A DNA stretch of 64,000 bases from the NCBI GenBank assembly GCA_039105265.1, contig JAPFFF010000067.1:310001-374000 (forward strand), written 5' to 3'. The DNA is from Tritrichomonas musculus. Lineage: Eukaryota > Parabasalia > Tritrichomonadida > Tritrichomonadidae. Made by a program: the position numbers and the translations under genes. Shown in pieces: positions 1-9,007 of the stretch (its first letter is position 1; the number at the start of each line of letters is the position of its first letter). A model generated the notes under the pieces. That model had not been told where the DNA came from, ran no database searches, and saw nothing but the letters and a program-made list of their open reading frames with translations.

Positions 1-2
1 AT

Positions 3-320
3 TGTAATAGAGATTCAACTACTAATCAACCGACATTTGGATATTCAACTGGATATTGGACAAATGATAAAACCAGCTTCTTCATCGGCCTTCCTACAGA
101 AACAGATAATACATATCAGCAAGGCCTTACATCTTTGTCTCCAATTAACTTTGAAATTAATGTATCCCAAGATACAGGCGCAAAAACATATGCAAATGCA
201 GTGGAAACTCCTCCTCTAATTTGTCTTTTGTTTGATTCATCAATATCAATTTTGGTTCAGCCTAATGGTATGCCACCACTTGTTCGCCTCGGGAATTATG
301 ATTTGACTACTCCGGCATAA
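3..320 (+). CDS. C-terminal part of a Polinton protein, possibly capsid
   Basis: An open frame enters from the left edge and stops at 320, giving about 105 residues with no start in view. It is rich in Thr, Ser, Asn and Gly, with short hydrophobic strands such as LICLLFDSSISILV and the ending LGNYDLTTPA. That texture suits the C-terminal strands of a jelly-roll capsid protein, which Polintons encode near this position. No diagnostic motif is visible, so the capsid idea is inference. It is the first member of a closely packed plus-strand cluster; the next gene starts 38 nt downstream. Confidence 0.5.
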   Translation, partial: CNRDSTTNQPTFGYSTGYWTNDKTSFFIGLPTETDNTYQQGLTSLSPINFEINVSQDTGAKTYANAVETPPLICLLFDSSISILVQPNGMPPLVRLGNYDLTTPA

Positions 321-337
321 ATATTCATTCTTAAAAT

Positions 338-348
338 ATTTTTTTATC
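338..348 (+). promoter_or_regulatory. Seven-T upstream motif of the Polinton (ATTTTTTTATC)
   Basis: A run of seven T followed by ATC lies 13 nt before the ATG at 359. The same seven-T core occurs before the starts at 834 (T run 818-824), 1287 (1271-1277), 1843 (1825-1831), 3062 on the minus strand (3088-3094) and 8043 on the minus strand (8068-8074). A six-T version at 13914-13919 precedes 13929. The full ATTTTTTTATC is shared by 359, 3062 and 8043. Spacing is 9-13 nt for plus-strand genes and 24-25 nt for the two minus-strand genes. A promoter or transcript-processing signal is inferred. Confidence 0.5.
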
Positions 349-358
349 TCCATCGCAA

Positions 359-808
359 ATGCAAGAGCAAAGAGTCTATGATTACATCAACAATATTATC
401 TCCCTCGCTGAAAAGCCAGAAGAATGGAAGCAATGTAATTTTGCCATCCTCTGTGATAAATTTCCCATCCAGCTTTCTCGCAACAAATTTTTGGGCAAAG
501 TAATATATATATCACTCAAAACTGAAAAAAAGACCTGGAGAATATATCCTGACAAAATCAAAAAATATGAAATAGAGCATGTAATTATCAATGCAAATTC
601 TCGACGTCGATTACATTATAAAATGAATGAATTCTTTATCAACGGCTCAAATCAAGAACAGATATATGAGGAGCATAGCTACTATAATTATTCCATAGAA
701 AATGCTTCAAAACAAACGAAAGAATTAATTATTCAGCTTCGAGAGAAATACAATTTAAACACGCCAGAACTATACATCGGAGAGTCTCAACCCCTTGTCC
801 TAGAGTAA
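359..808 (+). CDS. Polinton hypothetical protein, 149 aa
   Basis: Unrecognised soluble protein of 149 residues. It is rich in Lys, Glu, Asn, Ile and Tyr, with predicted alternating strands and helices and no membrane segment or signal peptide. The ATG is preceded by a run of exactly seven T within the motif ATTTTTTTATC at 338-348. It lies 38 nt after the preceding frame and 25 nt before the next, so the cluster may be co-regulated. No family assignment is possible by eye. Confidence 0.6.
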   Translation: MQEQRVYDYINNIISLAEKPEEWKQCNFAILCDKFPIQLSRNKFLGKVIYISLKTEKKTWRIYPDKIKKYEIEHVIINANSRRRLHYKMNEFFINGSNQEQIYEEHSYYNYSIENASKQTKELIIQLREKYNLNTPELYIGESQPLVLE

Positions 809-833
809 GCTGAATAATTTTTTTGGAATAGAA

Positions 834-1262
834 ATGAATAAATACAGAAATCCTGATTCATCTATCATTGGAGCAGAAGGAGAAATGTTCAACGAAGGAA
901 CAAAAACAGAACACACCATAGGCTTTAATCATTTTGGTATATTCTCTAACGACAATACTTATGCCATTACATTTAATCCATATTACAATAGACCACCTAT
1001 AAAATATATGGAAAACAAGCCTGTGAGGCCGCCAAAGAGTAATCAACATAGAACGAAACCATTGCATGAACCACCTGTCAGCATCACAGACGGAGGGTAT
1101 TATTTAAAAAAAGATAAGGCTCCCAAGGCACCCATCCTTCCCTCTTACCTCAAGAAACCCGAAAAGATAGGGGAGATACAAGGAAAGGCTAATGAAAAAG
1201 ATAAAGGAAATATAATATATGGCCCGCAACATAAAGTGAAAATAGAGAAAATTATCTATTAA
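834..1262 (+). CDS. Polinton hypothetical protein, 142 aa, Pro/Lys-rich C-terminus
   Basis: Unrecognised 142-residue protein. The first 60 residues look globular (segments such as IGFNHFGIFSNDNTYAITF). The rest is basic and proline-rich (KPVRPPK, KAPKAPILPSYLKKPEK), which suggests a flexible or nucleic-acid-binding tail. There is no membrane segment. The ATG lies 25 nt after the previous stop, behind a seven-T run. A structural or packaging accessory role would fit its place in the cluster but is speculation. Confidence 0.55.
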   Translation: MNKYRNPDSSIIGAEGEMFNEGTKTEHTIGFNHFGIFSNDNTYAITFNPYYNRPPIKYMENKPVRPPKSNQHRTKPLHEPPVSITDGGYYLKKDKAPKAPILPSYLKKPEKIGEIQGKANEKDKGNIIYGPQHKVKIEKIIY

Positions 1263-1286
1263 ATAAAAGATTTTTTTCGAAATGAA

Positions 1287-1811
1287 ATGATTAAAAAGAG
1301 GTCAAATAATGCAGGCGTTAATGCTAATTTATCATTAGAACCACAAGCCGCAGCTCAATCAACATCAAATATTAATAACAATATCATCATAAACAAAAGG
1401 GATGATGGGAAGGAAGAGATTGTTATAACAAGAAATGTCGAGCTAGAAGACAGCCCAGAAGATGATGTAAAAGATGTAAAATATGTAATTCTCGAGACTT
1501 TTGCCAATATTTTATTGAACCAAGATAAAGCTTTGCTCTCTAATCTTATCTCAAAAAATTGTATTATCGTTCCTGTAGAGGCGTTGATTGATATAATAAA
1601 ATGTTCTGTAAAAGCTGAAATAGTAGAATTACATGTTGATGAAGATATAAAATGTTGTGCTGGGAAAGCTAATCCGATACGCCGAATCGAAGCCATAAAA
1701 ATAGTAAACGACAAGGGAGAAGTTTGTATGGATTTCAAACAAGTATATAACAAAGAATACAACGAACTAATTAACAAATATCATCTCTGCTTAAAATATG
1801 TTTGTGTTTAG
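1287..1811 (+). CDS. Polinton hypothetical protein, 174 aa
   Basis: Unrecognised protein. Residues 1-55 are Asn/Ser/Ala-rich and probably disordered. Residues 55-174 look like a compact alpha/beta domain with several cysteines (KCCAGK, CLKYVCV). The chosen ATG at 1287 is overlapped by an upstream ATG at 1282 in another frame that reads only ATG-AAA-TGA, a minimal upstream frame. A seven-T run at 1271-1277 precedes it. The gene sits 24 nt after its neighbour and 31 nt before the next. Confidence 0.55.
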   Translation: MIKKRSNNAGVNANLSLEPQAAAQSTSNINNNIIINKRDDGKEEIVITRNVELEDSPEDDVKDVKYVILETFANILLNQDKALLSNLISKNCIIVPVEALIDIIKCSVKAEIVELHVDEDIKCCAGKANPIRRIEAIKIVNDKGEVCMDFKQVYNKEYNELINKYHLCLKYVCV

Positions 1812-1842
1812 ATTTTAATTTTAATTTTTTTCTTCAAGGCAA

Positions 1843-2127
1843 ATGACCAATAAAATAGACCTCAAAAAATTCAATCAAACAGAAGTTGTAAAAAAACTAT
1901 CCAAGAGTAAATCCGAAGAAAATTTAAAAATTATATCTGATGAAAAAGCTGAAGAGGAAACCCAAGCCGAACCCCTCCCTGAAAAACAAAAACGAGGACG
2001 CAAGAGCAAATACAATACACCGGAGGAAAGGCTCGAGGCAAGAAGGCAACAACAAAAGGAGTATAGGCTACGAAAGAAAAAAGAATTAGAAGAGCTGAAA
2101 AAATTAGCTGAGTTGATAAAGGCATAA
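1843..2127 (+). CDS. Polinton small basic, coiled-coil protein (AT-hook/bZIP-like), 94 aa
   Basis: A 94-residue highly charged protein. Residues about 50-57 (KRGRKSKY) resemble an AT-hook, and residues 60-94 form a basic helix followed by a short Leu-containing amphipathic helix (ELEELKKLAELIKA). This is reminiscent of a basic-zipper DNA-binding region, though the zipper is short. A DNA-binding or architectural role is inferred. It is the last gene of the plus-strand cluster and converges with the minus-strand gene ending at 2157, only 29 bp away. That spacer contains T-rich and A-rich runs that could serve as terminators in both directions. Confidence 0.6.
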   Translation: MTNKIDLKKFNQTEVVKKLSKSKSEENLKIISDEKAEEETQAEPLPEKQKRGRKSKYNTPEERLEARRQQQKEYRLRKKKELEELKKLAELIKA

Positions 2128-2156
2128 AGTAAAAAAATATTCGACAGGTTTTTTTT

Positions 2157-3062
2157 TTACTCTTCGTCTTTAAATTCTTGGACTACCGCATCGTAATATT
2201 TCCTGATAATCTCAAGGGAGCCCTCAAAATATTCATCCTTTGCTGAATCTTTCTTTAATTCATTTCTATCTACAGCTTCGTTGAGAAGTTGGAGTAGTTT
2301 GTCTTCAGCATAAAATTGATTGTTTACTTTGGATGATATTATTTCTGTTGCTCCTCCATTGTGCTGTTTATACCCGTTCAATCTTTGTTTCATGTTAAAT
2401 GTTCTTCCAACTTTATAGATACATGTTTCTTTGTGTTTGTTGAGTTGGACTATATAAAGAAGGCCTCTAATATCTTTGGAAACGTGGAATGTTCCTCTAT
2501 TTCCGACTTTTTTTACTTGGTATCCCATCTGTTCCAATTCTCTTTTCAGATATGATTGTGTATATTTTATACCTGTTTCTTCGAAGAATTTTTTCTGTAT
2601 AATTTTGATATCTCCCCTATCCATAATCTTCCCGTAAAGTTCCATAAATTGTTCTAGAGATGTGATTTCGAATTTGGTCTTGAGCCTTTTTAGCTCATCA
2701 TTTATGGTATTGAATGATTGCTCTAGCTCCTGGACTCGCTTTTTATTGAATTGATTTTCATGATATATCTCTGAGAACCTTACGTCATTTTGTTCAAATT
2801 CATCTTCTAACATGCTATTTTGGGCCTGAATTTCAACAATTTTAGCCTTCAATTTCTCGTTTTCTGCTCTGAAATTTTGAATCTGGGCAATGGAATTATC
2901 CAATAATTTTGGGTAATCTATGCCATTTTTCTGTGATTTTAGCTCAAAAATTTCGGCTCTGAGTTCTTTGTTTTCAGCTTCAAGTTGGGCGATTTTTTCG
3001 TCTTTCTTTTTGTTTTCAGCTTCAAGTTGAGCGATTTTTTGGGGGGCTTTTTCGTAATCCAT
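2157..3062 (-). CDS. Polinton coiled-coil protein with GIY-YIG (T5orf172-like) domain, 301 aa
   Basis: Residues 1-150 form a long coiled coil with near-repeats of KIAQLEAENK. Residues about 155-195 resemble a helix-turn-helix segment (FFEETGIKYTQSYLKREL). Residues about 200-295 match the T5orf172/MUG113 branch of the GIY-YIG nuclease superfamily: GLLYIVQL, then CIYKVGRT followed by an Arg (MKQRLNGY), and a downstream acidic YFEG. Such modules occur in phages, giant viruses and mobile elements and act as nucleases or DNA-binding accessories; activity here is inferred. It points away from the repeat field at 3063-4600 and has two seven-A runs (seven T on its own strand) upstream. Confidence 0.7.
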   Translation of the reverse strand: MDYEKAPQKIAQLEAENKKKDEKIAQLEAENKELRAEIFELKSQKNGIDYPKLLDNSIAQIQNFRAENEKLKAKIVEIQAQNSMLEDEFEQNDVRFSEIYHENQFNKKRVQELEQSFNTINDELKRLKTKFEITSLEQFMELYGKIMDRGDIKIIQKKFFEETGIKYTQSYLKRELEQMGYQVKKVGNRGTFHVSKDIRGLLYIVQLNKHKETCIYKVGRTFNMKQRLNGYKQHNGGATEIISSKVNNQFYAEDKLLQLLNEAVDRNELKKDSAKDEYFEGSLEIIRKYYDAVVQEFKDEE

Positions 3063-4605
3063 TTCTGGGCTCTTTTGCGGTCGCGATAAAAAAATTAAAA
3101 AAATTTGAAAACGCGAAAAATTGAAAAAATCGAAAAATAGAAAAATCGAAAAATCGAAAAATTGAAAAATCGAAAAATTGAAAATTTCGAGAGAGAATTT
3201 TACTAATTTTTTCGTCTATATTTTATCGAAAATCTATTGAAATTTCGGTCATTTTTTGAGTCATTTTTTCGTCAATAATTTATCGAAAATCAGTCAAAAT
3301 TTCGGTCATTTTTTCAGTCAAAATGAGTAAATTTCATCGAAAATCTATTTTTTCAGCGATTTTTTCAGGTCTAAAAATCGAAAAAATTGAAAATTTCGAG
3401 AGATTTTTTAGTAATTTTTTCGTCAATATTTTATCGAAAATCAGTCAAAATTTCGGTCATTTTTTCAGTCATTTTTTGAGTAATTTTTCATCGAAAATCT
3501 ATTGAAATTTCAGCGAAAAATTCAGGTCGAAAAAAAGTAAAATGAAAATTTCGAAGGAAAATTTCGGTCATTTTTTGAGTCATTTTTTCGTCAATATTTT
3601 ATCGAAAATCTATTAAAATTTCAAAAAATTCAGGTCGAAAAAAAGTAAAATGAAAATTTTTTGTCATTTTTTGAATTTTTCATCGAAAATCTATTGAAAT
3701 TTCGGTCATTTTTTCAGGTCGAAAAAAAGTAAAATGAAAATTTCGAAGGAAAATTTCGGTCATTTTTTGAGTCATTTTTTCGTCAATATTTTATCGAAAA
3801 TCAGTCAAAATTTCGGTCATTTTTTCAGTCATTTTTTCGTCAATATTTTATCGAAAATCTATTAAAATTTCAGCGAAAAATTCAGGTCGAAAAAAAGTAA
3901 AATGAAAATTTCGAAGGAAAATTTCGGTCATTTTTTGAGTCATTTTTTCGTCAATATTTTATCGAAAATCAGTCAAAATTTCGGTCATTTTTTCAGTCAT
4001 TTTTTGAGTCAATTTTTCATCGAAAATCAGTCAAAATTTCGGTCATTTTTTGAGTCATTTTTTCGTCAATATTTTATCGAAAATCAGTCAAAATTTCGGT
4101 CATTTTTTCAGTCATTTTTTGAGTAATTTTTCATCGAAAATCTATTGAAATTTCAGCGAAAAATTCAGGTCGAAAAAAAGTAAAATGAAAATTTCGAAGG
4201 AAAATTTCGGTCATTTTTTGAGTCATTTTTTCGTCAATATTTTTCGAAAATCGAAAATCATTTTTTGAGTCATTTTTCATCGAAATTTCAGCGAAAAATT
4301 CAGGTCGAAAAAAAGTAAAATGAAAATTTCGAAGGAAAATTTCGTCATTTTTTGAGTCATTTTTTCGTCAATATTTTCATCGAAAATCATCAAAATTTCA
4401 GCGAAAAATTCAGGTCGAAAAAAAGTAAAATGAAAATTTCGAAGGAAAATTTAGCTCATTTTTTGAGTCATTTTTTCGTCAATATTTTATCGAAAATCAG
4501 TCAAAATTTCGGTCATTTTTTCAGTCATTTTTTGAGTCATTTTTTGAGTAATTTTTCATCGAAAATCTATCAAAATTTAGCGCATTTTTTCAGTCATTTC
4601 ATTCT
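3063..4605. repeat. AT-rich tandem repeat field inside the Polinton
   Basis: About 1.5 kb built from recurring modules: AAAATTTCGGTCATTTTTT, GAGTCATTTTTTCGTCAATA, TTTTATCGAAAATC, and AAAAATTCAGGTCG followed by AAAAAAAGTAAAATG. Modules recur in varying order at roughly 60-180 bp spacing, which suggests repeated unequal exchange. Short open frames in it simply translate the repeat (FGHFFSHFL) and are not genes. It lies between the upstream region of the GIY-YIG-like gene and the 3' end of the polymerase gene. It may be a recombination, replication or spacer region; nothing in the sequence decides. Confidence 0.85.
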
Positions 4606-7600
4606 TCAAAATTTGATTCTTCTCTCAAATGTTGGTAAATTTATCTGTTGGTATGAGCTATTTTTTTTGAAACAATTAGCCCCATCAAGAAGATTAAATA
4701 CTATCTCTTCGCCGCAATATAATTTCTCATATAACTCCTCCACTGATATATTCATCCTCTTTGCTTTGTTCAGAATACATTGTTTAGGAATTCCTTTCAG
4801 TCTTATATGTAGGCCTTCATTCCCCTTCTCATCTACCAAAATGTCGAGATATGATTTCTTTCCCAAAGCTATTAATTTTCTTGAAAAAACAGCCCCAACA
4901 GCTCCTTCAAACGAATCAAAATCACAGTGAAACTGCGTCATCTTTTTGCCTATTAACTCCTTTCCATATCTCTTTTTGAACACTTCTCCTATCCTTGCTA
5001 CATCTTCTTCTTTGATATGTATACTGTCTGTGTCTGTGTAGTATATTTCAATCCCATTCTGCTCTGCAGAACTTATCACTCGATTCATCAAATGTTTGCT
5101 CCAGGACAACACACTTGCTCCAAAATGTGGTAAATTAAAGTGATTATTTATTGGTTTTACTTTCTTGACATACACATTTTCGATTGATTTATTCTCTATT
5201 ATTTCTGTGATATAATTATAATTTTTCCATATATATTTAATGGCTTTATCTTTTGGTATGCATTTTGTTTCTGTCGTAGTGGCTTTGAGAATAGATTTTC
5301 CATAAATAGAATTCAAGAGGAGTTTAATAGTTTGTTGTAGAGGATTTTTTGCATCCTGATATTTCTTTCGGAGATTAAACAATTTCTCGATGAATATATT
5401 AATTTTACTATTAAATCCTTCATCAAAATAATATCCTCGATAAAAATCGTAGTCAAAAGTATAAAATTCCATCAGGTCCATAAAAGCTCTCTTGTCAATA
5501 TAATAGTGGTCTGTTGGATTGTTGGTAAATATTTTTGAGCCCTGGTCGTTCCTGCTAAATACCTGCCCAAATTGATATGGCTTCTCTGATTTACAGCTTA
5601 ATTTTTTAATGTTTATTTCGGCAAAGAACTGGTCATAACGTAATAGTTCTTCAGTAGATATTCCTTCAGGAATTATTTTAGGCATTCCTTTGGGCACTCC
5701 AGACATAATACTCATGGCTGATGGATATAAAGAGACGGCATCAAAATCTTGTATTCTCGCTTCTACATACTGCTTTTCATTATTTGCCGTCATGGTTCTT
5801 CCCCCAGAAACACATCTCTGGATAAAGTTTTGTGGCTTACCACTTAGCTGATAGCACTCATCGAAGCAACCAAATTTGTAGGCATAATAATATCCAATCG
5901 AAGAGATAGAGATAAAATTATGGACGTCCAACATATCTGTTTTTGTTTGTCTGAACACTTCTATCAAGTCTCGATTAAATTTCTCAACTCCTTTCATCAA
6001 AACAATACAGTCGAGCTTGCAATAATAGATGGCATATTTCATGATGTCTATCTGGAGATTTTCATAAGCGCCACAATTTATTGCATTATCGATAAGCTGT
6101 TTCCAGTCTTGTTTTATTTGTTGAAGTGTTTTTTTGTCTTTATTTTCGAGATAATATTGTAGTTGGAATTCTAGTGCTGAGACTTCTTTTCGTTTGATAT
6201 TTTTTTCTGTGTATATTTTATATGCCATCACTTCTTTGTGGACGGGTAGTTGGAACATTTTAGCGAAGGAAGATAGGGCAGCAGGTATCAAAGAGTAGCT
6301 ATTTCGGAAGGTTAATCTTTTGTTTATTTTATATTTTGTCATGACAATTTGAAGAATTGTACCGTTCCTTTCAGTTATTTGGACGTCCCATCCTGGGGTG
6401 TTGATGAAGAAGCAGGCATCATATTTTAGATTATGAAAGTATGTCAAAGAATTATTTTCCAAAGATTTTAATAATCTCTCGGCTATATTATCCCCATCAA
6501 AAACCATTTTATGTATCAATTCTTTTGTTCTATATACTGTAATGTTAAGATATGGTTTATGGGGAGATAATGTTGTATCGGTCTCAAAATCAGAGTAGTA
6601 TATCTTTGACCACTCCCTCTCTTTTTTCATAACAGACGAATCTATTTTTTGACAGCAAAGGGAAGGGTCATAATTTAAATCTTGATAATCTGCTAGATGA
6701 CTGTTATATTCATTTGTGGCCAAAATATCCATCTCGCAAGATTTTATTTCTCTGAACATGCCTTCTTTAAATAGCTTTCGAAGGACTGTTATAAGCTTTG
6801 TGTTTCCCACGGGTTTGTTAATCATGTAATGATTTTTGTATAATAACAGGTCTACAGTCCTGTTAAAAGCTTTAGCCCAGGCTTTCTTTCGGGTATCTAT
6901 TTTGATTTGCTGTTGGTCTCTCGTAGCATATTTTTCATCAATCCTCCTGACAATAAAATGACATTTAAAATATTTGGCAATATCATAGATTAAAGTATTT
7001 GGCACCATCCTTGTTTTCACCATGGAACGTAGATGATTTATTTCTTCCTCTGAGAAAACTTTTGATTGAATACATGCATAGACCAGGCAATTATCTTGAT
7101 AATTTTTCTTCTCCACAGACTTAAATATTTGATATATAGTCAAATCAATATCAGAAAGATTGATATATGGAAAGAATCCTCCGTCTGGTTTTTCTCTATA
7201 ATCTTCATCAATTTCTACTTCTTCTTCATATAGCTTTCCTTTACTAGTTTGTTTATTGATTGTGAAGACGGTTTGTTTGCCTTTCTTTTTGTTTTGAATG
7301 AAGAGTAATTGATATTTTGCTGGGATAAATACATTACCAATCCAAGGATTATTATCAGAACAATCATCATTTAAATCTATTGTACCGGAGATATGACCAA
7401 TAGTTGTGTCGATATTTCGTGCCGATGAGATGGTATACCACTTATATTCCTCCCCATCTAGAGACTCACTTTTTACCACCACGTTCTTTTTATTCTTCTT
7501 GTGAAGCTGCCTTAGAGTTTCAGTAAATGCCATCCTGGTATCTTCATCATCTCCAATAACTATTTCGAATGAAATTTCCTTGTTCGCTTTCATCATAAAT

Positions 7601-8043
7601 TCCTTCATCTGCTTCTTAAATTTAGGCTTGTCTTGAATATTTTTGACTCTTTCCTTGTACTCTTTTCTGGCTTCGGTCTTAGCTGTAGAGTACAAATCGA
7701 CCGAAATATTTAATATATCCCTTTCTGCTCTGGCATTATTTTTGATGCTTTGTTTGTATTCTCTTCGCGATGCCTTTTCTTTTTGTCTGGTATTTTTTTG
7801 CCTGCGCAGATTGTTAAACAACTTATCATCACTTTCATTAAATGCCTTGATATAATCCTTCACTTTCAAGCCTCTTTTGTTTATTTTCATTTTGGAGATA
7901 TTTTGTCTGAGCTCTTCTCGGAGTTTTTTTATGGTTTGTTTCCCTTTACCATAAAATCCAGGGAGGGATAAAATTTGCTTCTTGGATAGTTTGGAAATGA
8001 GCTGGTTGTCCACTTGCTTTGCAAGAGTCTGCGTAGCAGCCAT
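4606..8043 (-). CDS. Polinton protein-primed family B DNA polymerase, 1145 aa
   Basis: Replicative polymerase of the element. An exonuclease I motif, YYSDFETDTT, lies near residue 481. Polymerase motif A (DFDAVSLYPS) is near 769, motif B (KLLLNSIYGKS) near 911 and motif C (YYTDTDSIH) near 1005. The 480-residue N-terminal extension begins with a basic coiled region. At about 320-450 it has a segment, DNCLVYACI through KNHYMINKP, that may be a cysteine-peptidase (OTU-like) fold; that is tentative. Length and motif order agree with Polinton polymerases. The ATG at 8043 has ATTTTTTTATC about 24 nt upstream. The 3' end abuts the repeat field. Confidence 0.93.
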   Translation of the reverse strand: MAATQTLAKQVDNQLISKLSKKQILSLPGFYGKGKQTIKKLREELRQNISKMKINKRGLKVKDYIKAFNESDDKLFNNLRRQKNTRQKEKASRREYKQSIKNNARAERDILNISVDLYSTAKTEARKEYKERVKNIQDKPKFKKQMKEFMMKANKEISFEIVIGDDEDTRMAFTETLRQLHKKNKKNVVVKSESLDGEEYKWYTISSARNIDTTIGHISGTIDLNDDCSDNNPWIGNVFIPAKYQLLFIQNKKKGKQTVFTINKQTSKGKLYEEEVEIDEDYREKPDGGFFPYINLSDIDLTIYQIFKSVEKKNYQDNCLVYACIQSKVFSEEEINHLRSMVKTRMVPNTLIYDIAKYFKCHFIVRRIDEKYATRDQQQIKIDTRKKAWAKAFNRTVDLLLYKNHYMINKPVGNTKLITVLRKLFKEGMFREIKSCEMDILATNEYNSHLADYQDLNYDPSLCCQKIDSSVMKKEREWSKIYYSDFETDTTLSPHKPYLNITVYRTKELIHKMVFDGDNIAERLLKSLENNSLTYFHNLKYDACFFINTPGWDVQITERNGTILQIVMTKYKINKRLTFRNSYSLIPAALSSFAKMFQLPVHKEVMAYKIYTEKNIKRKEVSALEFQLQYYLENKDKKTLQQIKQDWKQLIDNAINCGAYENLQIDIMKYAIYYCKLDCIVLMKGVEKFNRDLIEVFRQTKTDMLDVHNFISISSIGYYYAYKFGCFDECYQLSGKPQNFIQRCVSGGRTMTANNEKQYVEARIQDFDAVSLYPSAMSIMSGVPKGMPKIIPEGISTEELLRYDQFFAEINIKKLSCKSEKPYQFGQVFSRNDQGSKIFTNNPTDHYYIDKRAFMDLMEFYTFDYDFYRGYYFDEGFNSKINIFIEKLFNLRKKYQDAKNPLQQTIKLLLNSIYGKSILKATTTETKCIPKDKAIKYIWKNYNYITEIIENKSIENVYVKKVKPINNHFNLPHFGASVLSWSKHLMNRVISSAEQNGIEIYYTDTDSIHIKEEDVARIGEVFKKRYGKELIGKKMTQFHCDFDSFEGAVGAVFSRKLIALGKKSYLDILVDEKGNEGLHIRLKGIPKQCILNKAKRMNISVEELYEKLYCGEEIVFNLLDGANCFKKNSSYQQINLPTFERRIKF

Positions 8044-9007
8044 TTTACAATAAAATTAAAAAGTGATAAAAAAATATCACGCGACAAAAATTATAGCAGA
8101 ACAGAAAAAATGAAGATTGGGATTCAAGAATGGGATTGGCAAAATATGACTGAAATAATTGAATTCTCCTCTAAAATAGGAAGAAAATTGACTATAAGAA
8201 CGTTTTAAAATATTAAATATTCATCGAGATATTGATACCAAAATTTTGGAAAAAAAGCATGAGTAGGGGGTCATGGTTTTGAGATTGAGAAAATATAAAT
8301 GATGTTTCAAAAAATATGTATGAGCAGGTATGTTCATTTTTTTAATACCAAACAAGCAACTTGGGGTTCCTGAGCCCCATAAAAGAAAGCAGTAAAGGGG
8401 GTCCCAATTTTTCAAATCACATTTCGTGGTGCTATAATAATATTATGGTCGCCGCAAAAGTATGTATGAAATATTTTTGTAGGAATTGTGATTTGAAAAA
8501 TGGGACTTTCTATGAGATGCCACAAAAATATGAATGATATATTTTTGAAAGGATTTCTAGAAAATCCTGTGGTCGTCTCAAAAAAAAACTCAGGGAAGGG
8601 TTTTCTCTTTTTTCAAATAACATTTCAGGACAAATTTTTTTCAAAAAACATATCAAGAAAATGGTTCTTTTGGACCGACAATACACAATGTTTTTTTGGA
8701 AAAATTTTTTGAATGAAATTTTTTGGAAATTGAGATAAATCTTAGAGCGCCACAAAGTATATATTTGAGCGCCGCAAAGTATGTTTTGAGCGCCACAAAG
8801 ATGTCTTAGAGCGCCACAAAGACTACCTGATGCGCCACAAAGATATACCTGAAGCGCCACAAAGTATACTTAGAGCGCCACAAAGAGAAGCATGAAAGAT
8901 TTTACGACCAAATATTGTCTCAGATCACATGTCCATTTCCTGGTTTCAAAGAGCATTCAAATGGGATTTCAAAGGCTTCTGAAAATGATTTCAAAGGACT
9001 TTCAAAT
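8044..9007. other. Polinton intergenic region with hairpin and tandem repeats
   Basis: A 964-bp stretch without a credible gene. It contains the polymerase upstream motif, an inverted repeat of about 24 bp with arms near 8399-8424 and 8482-8511 (core TTTTTCAAATCACA), and the tandem array at 8744-8887. A minus-strand open frame at 8510-8860 only translates the tandem repeat (recurrent LCGA) and is rejected. The direction of genes changes around here, so a control region is possible. Confidence 0.6.
8744..8887. repeat. Tandem array of GAGCGCCACAAAG, about seven units
   Basis: Seven imperfect units with core GCGCCACAAAG, repeating about every 20-25 bp and separated by variable AT-rich spacers. 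The GC-rich core stands out in AT-rich DNA. The array lies between the polymerase upstream region and the end of the candidate minor capsid gene. It may be a protein-binding iteron array or a minisatellite; the sequence alone cannot tell. Confidence 0.85.

Noticed and set aside
3063-4605. CRISPR-like array or a gene encoding GHFFSHFL repeats
   Set aside because: Spacers are not unique and units are reshuffled; open frames only translate an AT-rich tandem repeat.
8510-8860. Minus-strand 116-aa frame with recurrent LCGA
   Set aside because: It arises from the GCGCCACAAAG tandem array and has no independent coding signal.
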